Positions 35,175-44,921 of a stretch of DNA of 64,000 nt are shown here, piece after piece; position 1 is the first letter of the stretch, and each line of letters begins with the position of its first letter. The DNA comes from Streptomyces daqingensis (GTDB lineage: Bacteria > Actinomycetota > Actinomycetes > Streptomycetales > Streptomycetaceae), in assembly GCF_014645895.1 (NCBI RefSeq), contig NZ_BMMP01000004.1:248001-312000 (forward strand). Direction: 5' to 3'. The position numbers and the translations under genes were made by a program. The notes under the pieces were generated by a model that did not search any database, had not been told where the DNA came from, and saw only the letters and a list, made by a program, of their open reading frames with translations.

Positions 35175-37409
35175 TCACCCGGCGGGGCCACGGCGGCGTC
35201 TCCGGCTCTCGATCAGCGACTCCTGGACGTTGCGCAGCGGCTCGCCGTCCGGCCCGTACGCGTGCCGCGTCCACTCACCGTCCGGGCCGAGGTGCCACGA
35301 CGCGACGTCGTCCGCCGTACCCGTCTCCAGCAGCCGGCACAGCGTGGCGCGGTGTGCCGGGTCGGGGACGCACACCAGGGCCTCGATGCGCCGGTCGAGG
35401 TTGCGGTGCATCATGTCGGCGCTGCCGAGCCACACCTCCGCGTCACCTCCGTTCGCGAACGCGAAGACGCGGGAGTGTTCGAGGAACCTGCCGAGGACGC
35501 TCCGGACCCTGATGTTCTCGCTCAGCCCCGGGACGCCCGGACGCAGCGCGCAGATCCCCCGCACCCACAGGTCGACCGTGACGCCCGCCCGCGAGGCGCG
35601 GTACAGGGCGTCGACGACGGCCTCGTCGACTATCGAGTTGACCTTGAAGCGGACGTGGGCGGGGCGTCCCGCCCTGTGGTGGCCGATCTCCCTGTGGATG
35701 CGCGAGACGAGACCGTCCCGCAGCGAGCTGGGCGCGACGAGCAGCCGCCGCCAGCTGTCGCGGCGCGAGTAGCCGGAGAGCCGGTTGAACAGGTCGGAGA
35801 GGTCCGCGCCCACCTGCGGGTCGGCGGTCAGCAGGCCGAGGTCCTCGTACGTGCGCGCCGTCTTGGGGTGGTAGTTGCCGGTTCCCACGTGGGCGTAGCG
35901 CCGCAGCGTGTCGCCCTCCTGCCGCACGACGAGCGAGAACTTGCCGTGCGTCTTGAGCCCGACGAGGCCGTGCACGACGTGGCAGCCGGCCTCCTCCAGC
36001 TTGCGCGCCCACTTGATGTTGGCCTGCTCGTCGAAGCGCGCCTTGATCTCGACCAGCACCAGGACCTGCTTGCCCGACTCGGCCGCGTCTATGAGGGCGT
36101 CGACGATCGGCGAGTCGCCCGAGGTGCGGTACAGCGTCTGCTTGATCGCGAGGACGTCCGGGTCGGACGCGGCCTGCTCCAGGAACGCCTGCACGGAGGT
36201 GGAGAAGGAGTCGTAGGGGTGGTGGAGCAGGACGTCCCGCTCGCGCAGCGCGGCGAAGACGTCGGGCGGCTGGGCGGACTCCACCTGGGCGAGATCGCGG
36301 TGCGTGCCGGCCACGAACTTCGGGTACTTCAGGTCCGGCCTGTCCATCGCGGCGACGACCTCGGACAGTCCCGTCAGGTCCAGCGGCCCCGGCAGCCGGT
36401 AGACCTCCGACTCGGAGACGTTCAGCTCGCGAACCAGCAGCTCCAGCACGTAGCCGTCGATCGACTCCTCGACCTCCAGGCGCACGGGCGGCCCGAAACG
36501 GCGGCGCAGCAGCTCCTTCTCCAGCGCCTGGAGGAGGTTCTCCACGTCGTCCTCCTCCACCTCCAGGTCCTCGTTGCGCGTGACGCGGAACATGTGGTGC
36601 GCCAGCACCTCCATGCCGGGGAAGAGCTCCTCGAGGTGCGCGGCGATGACGTCCTCCAGGGGCACCCAGCGGTGCGGGGACGCCTCCAGGAAGCGCGACA
36701 GCAGCGGGGGGACCTTCACACGTGCGAAGTGCTGGTGCCGGGTGACCGGGTTGCGCACGACGACGGCGAGGTTGAGCGAGAGCCCCGAGATGTACGGGAA
36801 GGGGTGCGCCGGGTCGACCGCGAGCGGCGTCAGCACGGGGTAGATCTGCTGGCGGAAGAGCGTGCAGAGCCGGCCCTGCTCGTCCTCGGTGAGCTGGTGC
36901 CAGCGGATGAGGTGCAGCCCTTCCGCGGCCATGGCCGGGGCGATGTCCTGCTGGTGGCAGCGGGCGTGGCGGGCCATGAGCTCCCGCGAGCGCGTCCAGA
37001 TCTCCTCCAGGACCTCGCGCGGCTGGAGTCCGGAGGCGGAGCGGGTGGCGACGCCGGTCGCCAGGCGCCGCTTCAGTCCCGCGACGCGGACCATGAAGAA
37101 CTCGTCGAGGTTGCCCGCGAAGATCGCCAGGAAGTTCGCCCGTTCCAGCAGCGGCGGCTCGTGGTCCTCCGCCAGCTCCAGGACGCGCTCGTTGAAGGCG
37201 AGCCAGCTGCGCTCACGTTCGAGGAAGCGGTCCGCGGGCAGGTCGTCCGGCGGGTCGCCGCCGGGGGCGTCGGGCGGGAGGACGTCCGGGTCGGCGTCGA
37301 GGTCCGGGTCCAGGGCGGGGACGGGGCCGTCCACGTCCGCGGCGGCCGGACGTACGGCCGGCGAGGGGTGGGGAACGGGGGACGCGGCACGTGACACGGG
37401 CTCGCTCAT
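35175..37409 (-). CDS. ppk: Polyphosphate kinase 1
   Basis: This 744-residue PPK1 polymerises phosphate from ATP. The N-terminal domain begins [27 protein letters not shown] in pieces (about residues 65-90). The phosphorylated-histidine region and its partner are in [13 protein letters not shown] and [21 protein letters not shown]; further motifs are [30 protein letters not shown] and [12 protein letters not shown]. The first ~60 residues are an acidic Pro/Asp-rich extension. ATG 37409 (MSEPVS) is the start; the extra frame above is not coding. The CHAD gene follows, and phoU/phoRP are in the same window. Confidence 0.95.
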   Translation of the reverse strand: MSEPVSRAASPVPHPSPAVRPAAADVDGPVPALDPDLDADPDVLPPDAPGGDPPDDLPADRFLERERSWLAFNERVLELAEDHEPPLLERANFLAIFAGNLDEFFMVRVAGLKRRLATGVATRSASGLQPREVLEEIWTRSRELMARHARCHQQDIAPAMAAEGLHLIRWHQLTEDEQGRLCTLFRQQIYPVLTPLAVDPAHPFPYISGLSLNLAVVVRNPVTRHQHFARVKVPPLLSRFLEASPHRWVPLEDVIAAHLEELFPGMEVLAHHMFRVTRNEDLEVEEDDVENLLQALEKELLRRRFGPPVRLEVEESIDGYVLELLVRELNVSESEVYRLPGPLDLTGLSEVVAAMDRPDLKYPKFVAGTHRDLAQVESAQPPDVFAALRERDVLLHHPYDSFSTSVQAFLEQAASDPDVLAIKQTLYRTSGDSPIVDALIDAAESGKQVLVLVEIKARFDEQANIKWARKLEEAGCHVVHGLVGLKTHGKFSLVVRQEGDTLRRYAHVGTGNYHPKTARTYEDLGLLTADPQVGADLSDLFNRLSGYSRRDSWRRLLVAPSSLRDGLVSRIHREIGHHRAGRPAHVRFKVNSIVDEAVVDALYRASRAGVTVDLWVRGICALRPGVPGLSENIRVRSVLGRFLEHSRVFAFANGGDAEVWLGSADMMHRNLDRRIEALVCVPDPAHRATLCRLLETGTADDVASWHLGPDGEWTRHAYGPDGEPLRNVQESLIESRRRRRGPAG

Positions 37410-37637
37410 GACCCCATTGTTCCCCGTGCCGGCGGGCCCGGCAGGGGTGGCGAGGTCAGGTGCGGGGTGCTGCATCCCGCGATGCTCGCAAGCGCGCCTG
37501 AAGCGACGGTTACGCGCACATGGCGTCCAGGCGAGCGCCGCACCACCGGGACGCGGCGTGCCCGCAGATCCGTGTCCCCGTCCCCGCCGTCCGCGCCCCG
37601 TCGCGATGGGCGGACCCCGGCCGGTGGGGCCCCCGGC

Positions 37638-38543
37638 TCAGCTCTCCGTGCGGTACATCAGGTCCGTCTCGTACGTGGTGAACCCGAGCCGCTCGTAGAC
37701 GCTGACGGCGGCCAGGTTGTCCGCGTCGACGTAGAGCATCGCGGTGGGCAGCCCGCGGTCCCGTTCGAGGTGCCGGAGGCCGATCGCCGTGAGCGTCTTG
37801 CCGAGACCGCTGCCCTGCGCGCCGGGAGCGACGCCCAGCACGTAGATCTCACCGAGCTGCCGCGCGCTGTGCACCTTCGTCCAGTGGAAGCCGACGAGTT
37901 CGCCGTCCTGCTCGGCGAGGAAGAAGCCCGCCGGGTCGAACCAGGGCTCGGCCTTGCGGTCGTCGAGGTCGCGCTGGGTGAGGCTGCCCTGCTCGGGGTG
38001 GTGCGCGAAGGAGGCGGCGTTCAGCGCCAGCCATGCCTCGTCGTCCTCGCCGGGCCGGAACGTCCGCACCGTCACCCCTTCGGGCAGGACGGGCTCTGCC
38101 AGGGCGGGAGTCGAGGCGCCGGTCAACGGACGCCGCATCTGGCGCAGTTCACGGAAGAGCGTGAGCCCCAGGGCCTGCGCCAGATGCCGTGCCGCGGGGT
38201 GCCCGCCGTGCGCCCACACGCGCAGCCGCTTGCCCGACTCCCGCAGCAGTGCCTGGCCGAGCCGCCTCCCGTGGCCGCGTCCGCGGAAGGCGGGATGGAC
38301 GGCCAGCTCGCCCGTGGGCGGCTCGACGGGGTCGGTGTCCTCCAGCTGCGCGTACCCCACGAGCAGGCCGTCCTCGCGCAGCAGCAGATGCCGCACACCC
38401 GGCCGCGGCCCGCCCCGCAGCTGCAGCCACCCCTGCTCGGACAGGGGCGCCTGCCCGTCGTTCCGTGCCGCCTCGTCGAGCAGCGACTGCGTCTCCCGTA
38501 CGACTTCGGCTGACGCCTCGTCCACAACCACCACGTCGCTCAT
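37638..38543 (-). CDS. mshD: Mycothiol synthase (Cys-GlcN-Ins acetyltransferase)
   Basis: This 301-residue protein has two tandem GNAT domains. The first (about 1-140) has the acetyl-CoA loop HPAFRGRGHGRRLGQAL; the second (about 150-300) has VLGVAPGAQGSGLGKTL, HWTKVHSARQLGEIYV and the C-terminal VYERLGFTTYETDLMYR. These are diagnostic of MshD, which acetylates Cys-GlcN-Ins in the last step of mycothiol synthesis. The ATG at 38543 (MSDVVV) is the standard start. No terminator is obvious in the 228 bp between it and ppk. Confidence 0.94.
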   Translation of the reverse strand: MSDVVVVDEASAEVVRETQSLLDEAARNDGQAPLSEQGWLQLRGGPRPGVRHLLLREDGLLVGYAQLEDTDPVEPPTGELAVHPAFRGRGHGRRLGQALLRESGKRLRVWAHGGHPAARHLAQALGLTLFRELRQMRRPLTGASTPALAEPVLPEGVTVRTFRPGEDDEAWLALNAASFAHHPEQGSLTQRDLDDRKAEPWFDPAGFFLAEQDGELVGFHWTKVHSARQLGEIYVLGVAPGAQGSGLGKTLTAIGLRHLERDRGLPTAMLYVDADNLAAVSVYERLGFTTYETDLMYRTES

Positions 38544-38657
38544 GGCACACGACCTTACGAGACCGGCGCGGCGCTCCACCCCTCGGCCACCGTGGTGCGG
38601 CGGCCGTGGCCCGGAGGACGGCGGACCGGACGGGCCGGCGGGGCTTGGGCCGCAGGG

Positions 38658-39266
38658 TTACGCGACCGCGCCGTACGGGGTGCGCGTACGTGCCTCCCGC
38701 AGCGCGCGGCCCCACCACTCGAGCTGCCGCAGCATGCCCTTCGCCGCCGCGCTGCTCCCCTCCAGGTCGTGCGGCCGCCCGTCCTCGGCGAAGCGCTCCC
38801 AGGCCGTGTGGAAGCTGAGGGTCTCGCGGACGGTCACGGCGTGCAGCTCGGGGAAGACCTGGCGGAGCTGCTCGACGGCGCGCTGGCCGCCCGCCATGCC
38901 GCCGTAGGAGACGAAACCGACCGGCTTCGCGTGCCATTCGCCGTGGAACCAGTCGATGACGTTCTTCAGCGCGGCGGGGAAGCTGTGGTTGTACTCGGGG
39001 GTGACGATCACGAACGCGTCGGCGGCGGCGAGCCGGGCCGCGAGGCCGCCTCGCACGCGCTCCACCTCGGGCGGCAGCTCTGCTCCGGACCCGGGCATGG
39101 CGAGAGGGAGCCCGTGTCCCGTCTCGGCCAGGTCGACGAGGTCGACGTCGTAGCCGCCGTGCTTCTCCGCCTCATCGGCGAACCAGCCGGAGACGGTCGG
39201 CCCGAACCGGTTCGCGCGGACGCTGGCGACGATGACCGCGAGCCGCAGCGGCGTGGTGTTCTCCAT
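38658..39266 (-). CDS. NADPH-dependent FMN reductase
   Basis: This 202-residue flavodoxin-fold protein has the SuE/ChrR-type FMN motif IVASVRANRFGPTVSGWF (about residues 11-28), the TPEYNHSFPAALKNVIDW segment that is diagnostic of NADPH-dependent FMN/quinone reductases, and VSYGGMAGGQRAVEQLR. It reduces quinones, FMN or xenobiotics using NADPH. ATG 39266 (MENTTPLRL) follows GGAGAT. An 11-bp-spaced direct repeat lies at 39347-39364. Confidence 0.9.
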   Translation of the reverse strand: MENTTPLRLAVIVASVRANRFGPTVSGWFADEAEKHGGYDVDLVDLAETGHGLPLAMPGSGAELPPEVERVRGGLAARLAAADAFVIVTPEYNHSFPAALKNVIDWFHGEWHAKPVGFVSYGGMAGGQRAVEQLRQVFPELHAVTVRETLSFHTAWERFAEDGRPHDLEGSSAAAKGMLRQLEWWGRALREARTRTPYGAVA

Positions 39267-39296
39267 GGGAATCTCCTCTGTCGCACTGGAAGCGCG

Positions 39297-39321
39297 GCGG
39301 GGCACGTCCTGCGTGCCCCGC
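39297..39321 (-). terminator. Terminator of the protease/regulator/kinase operon
   Basis: GCGGGGCACG-TCCTG-CGTGCCCCGC, a 10-bp perfect stem, lies 67 bp after the histidine kinase stop and 31 bp before the FMN reductase start. It would separate the two transcripts but lacks a U-tract. Confidence 0.55.
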
Positions 39322-39346
39322 CCGCGCACTGCGCCAAGGATCGAAC

Positions 39347-39364
39347 TTGAAGTTGAGTTGAAGT
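39347..39364. promoter_or_regulatory. TTGAAGT direct repeats upstream of the FMN reductase gene
   Basis: TTGAAGT occurs at 39347 and 39358, 11 bp apart, inside AT-rich sequence that on the minus strand also reads TTGACT (a possible -35). The 11-bp spacing places both on one DNA face. Redox-responsive activators (HxlR, MerR or LysR type) often control such reductases; the regulator is unknown. Confidence 0.45.
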
Positions 39365-39387
39365 CAAACTACGAGTCCCGCGTAACG

Positions 39388-40863
39388 CTACGGGTGCTGC
39401 GTGCCGTCGCCCTGCGGGGGCGTCTCCTCGGGCTCCCGCGGGGGCGGCTCCGGCGTCCCCGGCAGGCTCATCACCGCCTCCGTCCCACCGTCCGCGCCCT
39501 CGGCGGCCCGGAGGACGACCTCGCCGCCGGACTGCTCGACGGTACGGGCGACGATGGACAGGCCGAGCCCCGAGCCGGGCAGCGCCCGCGCCGACGGCGA
39601 ACGCCAGAACCGGTCGAAGACGTAAGGAAGTTCGTCCTCGCTGACGCCCGGACCCCGGTCGCGCACGCGCAGCGTGCCGCCGTCCAGGCCCACGTCGACG
39701 GTGCCCTCCTCGGGGCTGAACTTGCCCGCGTTGTCCAGGAGGTTGACCACGGCCCGCTCCAGCGCCGCCGGCTCCCCCTGCACGTACCACGGCTCCACGC
39801 GTCCCGTCGTGATCGTGATGCCCTTGCTGCGCAGCCGCAGCCGTACCCGCCCCACCGCGCGGTAGGTGATCTCGTGCAGTGCGACCGGCTCCGTCCGGCT
39901 GCCGCCGGGGGCCGCCTCCCGGGAAAGCTCCTGCAAGTCGCCCACGAGGGAGGCCAGTTCGCTCAGCTGCGCCCGCACCGACTCCAGGAGCGCACGGCGG
40001 TCCTCCGGGGGGAGCGAGCGTCCCGTCTCGTCGCTGCGTACGAGCAGTTCGATGTTGGTGCGCAGCGAGGTGAGCGGCGTGCGCAGCTCGTGTCCGGCGT
40101 CGGCGATCAGCTGCTGCTGGAGCTCGCGGGACGACGCGAGCGCCTCCGTCATGGAGTTGAACGACCGCGACAGCCTGGCGATCTCGTCGTCGCCCTCGGC
40201 CTGGATGCGCACCCCGAGGTCCTCCGTGCGCGCGATGTGCTCGACGGCTCCGGTGAGGCGGTCCACCGGCCGGAGCCCCGCGCGCGCGAGTGCGACGCCG
40301 GCGCCGGCGGCGGCCAGTACGCCCGTCCCGCCCACCGCCGCGAGGATCAGCGCGAGGTTCCGCAGCGACCTGTCCGTCTCCGTGAGCGGCCGGGCCACGG
40401 AGACGGCCACGTCGGTGCCCTCCACCTGGCTGGTCAGCACGCGGTAGTCCGTGCCGGAGCCGTCCAGGCTGCGCGACGTGTGCACCGCCTCCGCGCGCTC
40501 GTGCTCGGCGACGTCGACGTCGGCGGGCGAGACCTCCACCTTGCTGCCGACGATGACGCAGCTCTTGCCGTCCTGGTCCACGACCTGGACGGTCGCCCCG
40601 AACGGGTTCGGGGCCCGCTCGTCGGCGGGCGAGCACTGCCCGGTCCTGACCTGCCCGACGATGAAGCTCGGGTCGACCCTGCTGTTGTTGCGCAGCGACT
40701 CGTCCAGCGAGCCGATCAGCTGGCCCCGCACGAGGAACCAGCACGCCGTCGCACAGGCCGCCACCGCCAGGGCCACCGTGACGGCGGCCAGCAGCGCGAG
40801 CCGCGAACGCAGTTGCGGCCGGGAGAACCTGGGCCGCAGGGCGGCGGCGCCGGGCAGCCTCAC
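39388..40863 (-). CDS. MprB-like membrane sensor histidine kinase
   Basis: This 491-residue kinase has a membrane helix ([24 protein letters not shown], about residues 20-45), an extracytoplasmic sensor (about 46-170), a second helix ([22 protein letters not shown]), a HAMP domain, the H-box [14 protein letters not shown], the N-box [13 protein letters not shown], and G boxes VRDRGPGVS and [16 protein letters not shown] Pro-rich tail ends it. The start overlaps the response regulator stop by 4 bp. Order protease-regulator-kinase parallels the mycobacterial mprA-mprB-pepD envelope-stress system; direct orthology is inference. Confidence 0.9.
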   Translation of the reverse strand: MRLPGAAALRPRFSRPQLRSRLALLAAVTVALAVAACATACWFLVRGQLIGSLDESLRNNSRVDPSFIVGQVRTGQCSPADERAPNPFGATVQVVDQDGKSCVIVGSKVEVSPADVDVAEHERAEAVHTSRSLDGSGTDYRVLTSQVEGTDVAVSVARPLTETDRSLRNLALILAAVGGTGVLAAAGAGVALARAGLRPVDRLTGAVEHIARTEDLGVRIQAEGDDEIARLSRSFNSMTEALASSRELQQQLIADAGHELRTPLTSLRTNIELLVRSDETGRSLPPEDRRALLESVRAQLSELASLVGDLQELSREAAPGGSRTEPVALHEITYRAVGRVRLRLRSKGITITTGRVEPWYVQGEPAALERAVVNLLDNAGKFSPEEGTVDVGLDGGTLRVRDRGPGVSEDELPYVFDRFWRSPSARALPGSGLGLSIVARTVEQSGGEVVLRAAEGADGGTEAVMSLPGTPEPPPREPEETPPQGDGTQHP

Positions 40864-41585
40864 GCCCCGTCGTCCTTGAGGACGTAGCCGACGCCGCGCA
40901 CGGTGTGCACCAGCCGCGGCTCGCCCCCGGCCTCCGTCTTGCGGCGCAGGTACATCACGTACACGTCCAGGGAGTTCGAGGACGGCTCGAAGTCGAAGCC
41001 CCAGACCGCCTTGAGGATCTGCTCGCGGGTGAGCACCTGGCGGGGGTGCGAGAGGAACATCTCCAGCAGCGTGTACTCGGTGCGGGTCAGCTCCACCTGC
41101 CGTCCGCCGCGTGTCACGTCCCGCGTCCCCAGGTCCATGCTGAGGTCGGCGAACGCGAGGGAGCCTGAGCCGGCGACGCCCTCACCGCCGGGCGCGCTCC
41201 CGTGCTCCTGGGCGTAGGAGTTGCGCCTCAGCAGCGCCCGTATCCGGGCGAGCAGCTCGTCCAGCTCGAACGGCTTGACCAGGTAGTCGTCGGCTCCGGC
41301 GTCGAGGCCCGTCACCCGGTCTCCGACGGTGTCGCGGGCCGTCAGCATCAGCACCGGGACGCGGCGGCCGGAGGCGCGCAGCCGCCGGGCGACCGTCAGC
41401 CCGTCCATGCGCGGCATCAGTACGTCGAGGAGGATCAGGTCCGGTTCGTACGATGCGGCCTTCTCCAGGGCGTCCACGCCGTCGACGGCCAGCGCCGTCT
41501 CGTACCCCTCGAAGGTGAGGCTGCGGCGCAGCGCGTCGCGCACGGCGGGCTCGTCGTCGACGATCAGCACCTTCCAAGCCGTCAT
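40860..41585 (-). CDS. MprA-like OmpR-family response regulator
   Basis: This 241-residue protein has a receiver with acidic pair [11 protein letters not shown], phospho-acceptor Asp in [13 protein letters not shown] (residue ~52), Lys in [11 protein letters not shown], and a winged helix ([50 protein letters not shown]). ATG 41585 ([12 protein letters not shown]) is preferred; an open 50-codon extension reaches 41735 and would nearly abut the protease gene, so the intergenic distance is uncertain. It is coupled to the kinase by a 4-bp overlap. Confidence 0.9.
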   Translation of the reverse strand: MTAWKVLIVDDEPAVRDALRRSLTFEGYETALAVDGVDALEKAASYEPDLILLDVLMPRMDGLTVARRLRASGRRVPVLMLTARDTVGDRVTGLDAGADDYLVKPFELDELLARIRALLRRNSYAQEHGSAPGGEGVAGSGSLAFADLSMDLGTRDVTRGGRQVELTRTEYTLLEMFLSHPRQVLTREQILKAVWGFDFEPSSNSLDVYVMYLRRKTEAGGEPRLVHTVRGVGYVLKDDGA

Positions 41586-41737
41586 GGGGTCAAGCTTCCC
41601 ATCGGAGGGCGCCTCCGCGGACGCGGCCGCCACGGGGGACCCCCAGGGTTCCGCGCCGGGACCGACGGCGGGTCCTGCCGGTCCCATAGGGGCGTGGAGG
41701 GCGAAGCCGTACGGGGTGCGCGTTCCGTCGTGCACGG

Positions 41738-42760
41738 TCAGCCCACCCCCGCGCCCGAGCGCAGGTCGCCGAGCACCTCAGCCACGGCGTCGACGGGCAC
41801 GGCGAAGCCCAGCCCCACGCTGCCGCGGCCCTTCTCCGCAGCGCCGGCGGCCGGCCCCGAACCCCGCGAACCGCCTGATCCGCCCGGACCGGAGGCGTAC
41901 GTCGCGGAGTTGAACCCGACGACGCGGCCGTCGAGGGTGGCGAGCGGTCCCCCGGAGTTGCCGGGGTTCAGGGGGGCGTCCGTCTGGATGGCCTCGTAGG
42001 TGGCGCCGTCCCCGCCCGGCCCGCCGTCTCCGAGACCGCCGAGACCGAAGGGCCACTCGCCGCCGTCTCCGCCGCCGCGCTCGCCGCCCGCGCTCCCCAC
42101 CGTCACCTCGCGGTCCTTCGCGGAGACGACGCCGCTCGTGACGGTGGACGACAGCCCGGCCGGAGAACCGAGCGCGACGACCTGGTCTCCCACACCGACC
42201 TGGTCGGAGTCGCCCAGCTCCGCCGGGTCGAGCCCGCTCACGCCGCGCGCGTCGATCAGCGCCATGTCGCGGTCGGCGGCCCGCCCGACGACGTCGGCGG
42301 TCGCGGTGCCGCCGTCGTGGAAAGTGACCCGGACGCGGTCCGCGCCGGCGACCACGTGGTTGTTCGTCAGGATCTCGCCGCCGCCGGAGACGACCACTCC
42401 CGATCCGGTGCTCCGCCCGCCGCCCGAGGACGCCTCGATCTCCACGACGCTCGGAGCGACCCTCTCCGCCGCCGAGGAGACGGTTCCCGCGTCCTCCGCG
42501 GAGGAACGGCTGCCGCCCGCGAACGCGCCGGCGGCCGTGCCGCTCGTGTCCTCGCCGAGCAGGTGCCGCACGCCGGCCGCGGCACCGCCGCCGAGGGCCG
42601 CGGCCCCCACGGCCAGCACGGCCACCGCCGCCACCGGCATCCGCAGCACGCCGGGCCCGCGCGGACCGCCCGGGCGGAGGGGAGCAGGCGCCGGGTCGTG
42701 CCCCGGGCGGGCGGGGGAGCCCTGATGTCCGGTCATGGGCACACCGTCCCCCGGCTCCAT
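41738..42760 (-). CDS. Membrane-anchored trypsin-like (HtrA-family) serine protease lacking PDZ
   Basis: This 340-residue protein has a Pro/Gly-rich cytoplasmic start, one membrane helix ([23 protein letters not shown], about residues 41-63) and a chymotrypsin-fold domain outside. The triad is visible: His in LTNNHVVAG, Asp in ADRDMALID, Ser in [16 protein letters not shown] Gly-rich loop (about residues 215-245, [18 protein letters not shown]) interrupts the domain. Unlike PepD/HtrA it ends without a PDZ domain. The start is ATG 42760 or ATG 42736. It is likely the effector or sensor arm of the adjacent two-component system. Confidence 0.88.
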   Translation of the reverse strand: MEPGDGVPMTGHQGSPARPGHDPAPAPLRPGGPRGPGVLRMPVAAVAVLAVGAAALGGGAAAGVRHLLGEDTSGTAAGAFAGGSRSSAEDAGTVSSAAERVAPSVVEIEASSGGGRSTGSGVVVSGGGEILTNNHVVAGADRVRVTFHDGGTATADVVGRAADRDMALIDARGVSGLDPAELGDSDQVGVGDQVVALGSPAGLSSTVTSGVVSAKDREVTVGSAGGERGGGDGGEWPFGLGGLGDGGPGGDGATYEAIQTDAPLNPGNSGGPLATLDGRVVGFNSATYASGPGGSGGSRGSGPAAGAAEKGRGSVGLGFAVPVDAVAEVLGDLRSGAGVG

Positions 42761-42848
42761 GAGAGGAAGCTGAGACGCGTCTGAGAAGGCTCAGAGAACC
42801 ACGGCAAACCGCACCGGCCCGCCCGCATCACCGGGGATGCGGCCCCCG

Positions 42849-43886
42849 TCAGCGCCGGGGAGGCGAGCCGCAGCCGCACGAGCGGCGGACGACGAGCCCC
42901 GCCGGGAACTGCCGCACGCGCTGGCCCCTGGAGCCGGTCACCCGCAGCGAATCGTCCAGCACGAGGTCGACGGCGGCCTTCGCCATGCCTTCGCGGTCGG
43001 AGCCCACCGTGGTGAGCGGCGGGTCCGTCAGGCCCGCTTCCTTCACGTCGTCGAATCCTGCGACCGCCAGGTCCTGCGGCACGTCCATGCCCAGCTCGCG
43101 GGCCGCCCTCATGACGCCGAACGCCTGGTCGTCGGTGGAGCAGAAGACCGCCGTCGGCCTGTCCGGGGACTGCAGCAGCTCCAGGGCCAGCTTGTAGGTG
43201 TCGTACCGGTTGTAGGGGGCCTGGAACAGGCGCCCTTCGACGGAGCGCCCGGCCTCCTTCATCGCGCGGGTCCAGCCCTCGACGTGGTCGGTGACGGGGT
43301 CGCCGGACTCCGGCGTGGAGTCGATGCCGCCGAGGCAGGCCACGTACTCGTGCCCGTGCTCCAGCAGGTGCCGGGTGGCCAGCTGGGCGCCGCCCACGTC
43401 GTCGAGGACGACCGCGACGTCGTCGATGGCCTCCGGACGGCGGTGCAGCAGCACGACGCGTGCGTCCCAGGCGTCTATCTCCACGGCGGCGTGCTCGCTG
43501 GGGCCCTGGCTGATGAGGATGAGACCGGAGACCCGCATGCCGAGGAACGCCCGCAGGTAGTGGACCTCGCGCTCGTCCAGGTAGTCGGAGTTGCCGACGA
43601 GCACCATCTTCCCGCGCTCCGCGGCGGCCTGCTCGACGGCGTGGGCCAGCTCCGCGAAGAAGGGCTGCCGGGCGTCCGGGACGATGAGGCCTATCAGGTC
43701 CGTCCGGCGCGAGGCCATGGCCTGCGCGACCCGGTCGGGCCGGTACCCCAGCTCCTTGATCGCCGCCAGCACGCGCTCACGCGTAGCCGGTGCTACGGGC
43801 CGCGGCCCGTTGTTGATCACATAGCTGACGACCGCGGTCGACGTACCCGCCAGCCTTGCCACATCGTCCCGCGTCACCCTGGCCAC
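42849..43886 (-). CDS. LacI-family transcriptional repressor
   Basis: This 345-residue regulator has a LacI helix-turn-helix and hinge ([27 protein letters not shown] in pieces, [19 protein letters not shown]) and a periplasmic-binding-protein-like effector domain (about 62-345; [47 protein letters not shown]). The ligand is probably a sugar; no sugar genes are adjacent to identify it. It is monocistronic, between the protease gene and glnR, both on the same strand. Confidence 0.92.
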   Translation of the reverse strand: MARVTRDDVARLAGTSTAVVSYVINNGPRPVAPATRERVLAAIKELGYRPDRVAQAMASRRTDLIGLIVPDARQPFFAELAHAVEQAAAERGKMVLVGNSDYLDEREVHYLRAFLGMRVSGLILISQGPSEHAAVEIDAWDARVVLLHRRPEAIDDVAVVLDDVGGAQLATRHLLEHGHEYVACLGGIDSTPESGDPVTDHVEGWTRAMKEAGRSVEGRLFQAPYNRYDTYKLALELLQSPDRPTAVFCSTDDQAFGVMRAARELGMDVPQDLAVAGFDDVKEAGLTDPPLTTVGSDREGMAKAAVDLVLDDSLRVTGSRGQRVRQFPAGLVVRRSCGCGSPPRR

Positions 43887-43950
43887 CCGGGCAGTCTACG
43901 CGGGAAGCATCGGCCGTTTGAGGGGCCTCACGGGTTGGGCGTGCGGCCGC

Positions 43951-44787
43951 TCACGGGCGGGCCGTACGACCGCTCCGCACGTCCCCCTCGACGGGCCCGT
44001 AGCCGGCGTCCCGCGGGTCGGGACCGTCGACGGCCTCGCGGGCGACCCGGGTCGCCGCGTCGGTGACGGCGCGGGCCGCGGCGGCCGCCTCGCGCTCCTC
44101 CGCGGACTTCTCGCCCTTGTCCTGCGAGACGAAGCGGTAACCGACGTTGCGCACCGTCCCGATCAGCGACTCGTGCTCCGGGCCGAGCTTGGCCCGCAGC
44201 CGCCGCACGTGCACGTCCACCGTGCGGGTGCCGCCGAAGTAGTCGTAGCCCCAGACCTCCTGGAGGAGCTGGGCGCGGGTGAAGACGCGGCCGGGGTGCT
44301 GGGCCAGGTACTTCAGCAGCTCGAACTCCTTGAAGGTCAGGTCCAGGACCCGCCCCTTCAGCTTCGCGCTGTACGTGGCCTCGTCGACGGACAGGTCGCC
44401 GTTGCGGATCTCGGTGGGTGCGTCCTCCGACCCCGCCTGCTGCCTGCCCGTCGCGAGCCGCAGCCGCGCCTCGACCTCGGCGGGCCCCGCCGTGTCCAGC
44501 AGCACGTCGTCGACGCCCCAGTCCGCGGTGACGGCGGCGAGTCCGCCCTCGGTGACGATCAGGACCAGCGGGCAGCCGGGCCCGGTGGAGTGCAGCAGCC
44601 GGCACAGGGAGCGCACCTGCGGCAGGTCCCGCCGTCCGTCGACGAGGATCACGTCCGCACCGGGGGTGTCCACGAGGGCGGTGGCCTCGGCGGGTGCCAC
44701 ACGCACGTTGTGCAGCAGCAGGCCAAGTGCGGGCAGGACTTCGGTGCTGGGCTGGAGGGCGTTCGTCAGCAGGAGTAGCGAACTCAC
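43951..44787 (-). CDS. glnR: Nitrogen regulator GlnR (atypical OmpR family)
   Basis: This 278-residue protein begins [30 protein letters not shown], followed by [46 protein letters not shown] and a winged helix with [24 protein letters not shown] and [14 protein letters not shown]. This matches Streptomyces GlnR, the global activator/repressor of glnA, amtB and other nitrogen genes. The receiver lacks a typical acidic pocket, consistent with an orphan regulator not phosphorylated in the usual way. GTG 44787 with AAGGACC upstream is the start. The C-terminal ~50 residues are a charged extension. Confidence 0.95.
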   Translation of the reverse strand: MSSLLLLTNALQPSTEVLPALGLLLHNVRVAPAEATALVDTPGADVILVDGRRDLPQVRSLCRLLHSTGPGCPLVLIVTEGGLAAVTADWGVDDVLLDTAGPAEVEARLRLATGRQQAGSEDAPTEIRNGDLSVDEATYSAKLKGRVLDLTFKEFELLKYLAQHPGRVFTRAQLLQEVWGYDYFGGTRTVDVHVRRLRAKLGPEHESLIGTVRNVGYRFVSQDKGEKSAEEREAAAAARAVTDAATRVAREAVDGPDPRDAGYGPVEGDVRSGRTARP

Positions 44788-44866
44788 GTGAGGTCCTTCC
44801 TCGGTCCCTGGGGGACTTCGGTACGGCACGGGACTGCTTCGTACGTATGCGCTCCTGAAAGCACAA

Positions 44867-44899
44867 AAGGACCCGAGGGGCGGCGCTGCCCGGGTCCTT
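44867..44899. terminator. Hairpin in the divergent glnR/hydrolase gap
   Basis: AAGGACCCG at 44867-44875 pairs with CGGGTCCTT at 44891-44899. It lies between divergently transcribed genes, where a terminator is not expected; it may be an operator or a leader attenuator for one of them. Confidence 0.35.
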
Positions 44900-44921
44900 C
44901 ACTGCAAGCAGAATAGCCGAC

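Noticed and set aside
37410..37637. PHO box upstream of ppk
   Set aside because: No GTTCAC repeat at 11 or 22 bp spacing was found, although ppk is PhoP-controlled in some Streptomyces.
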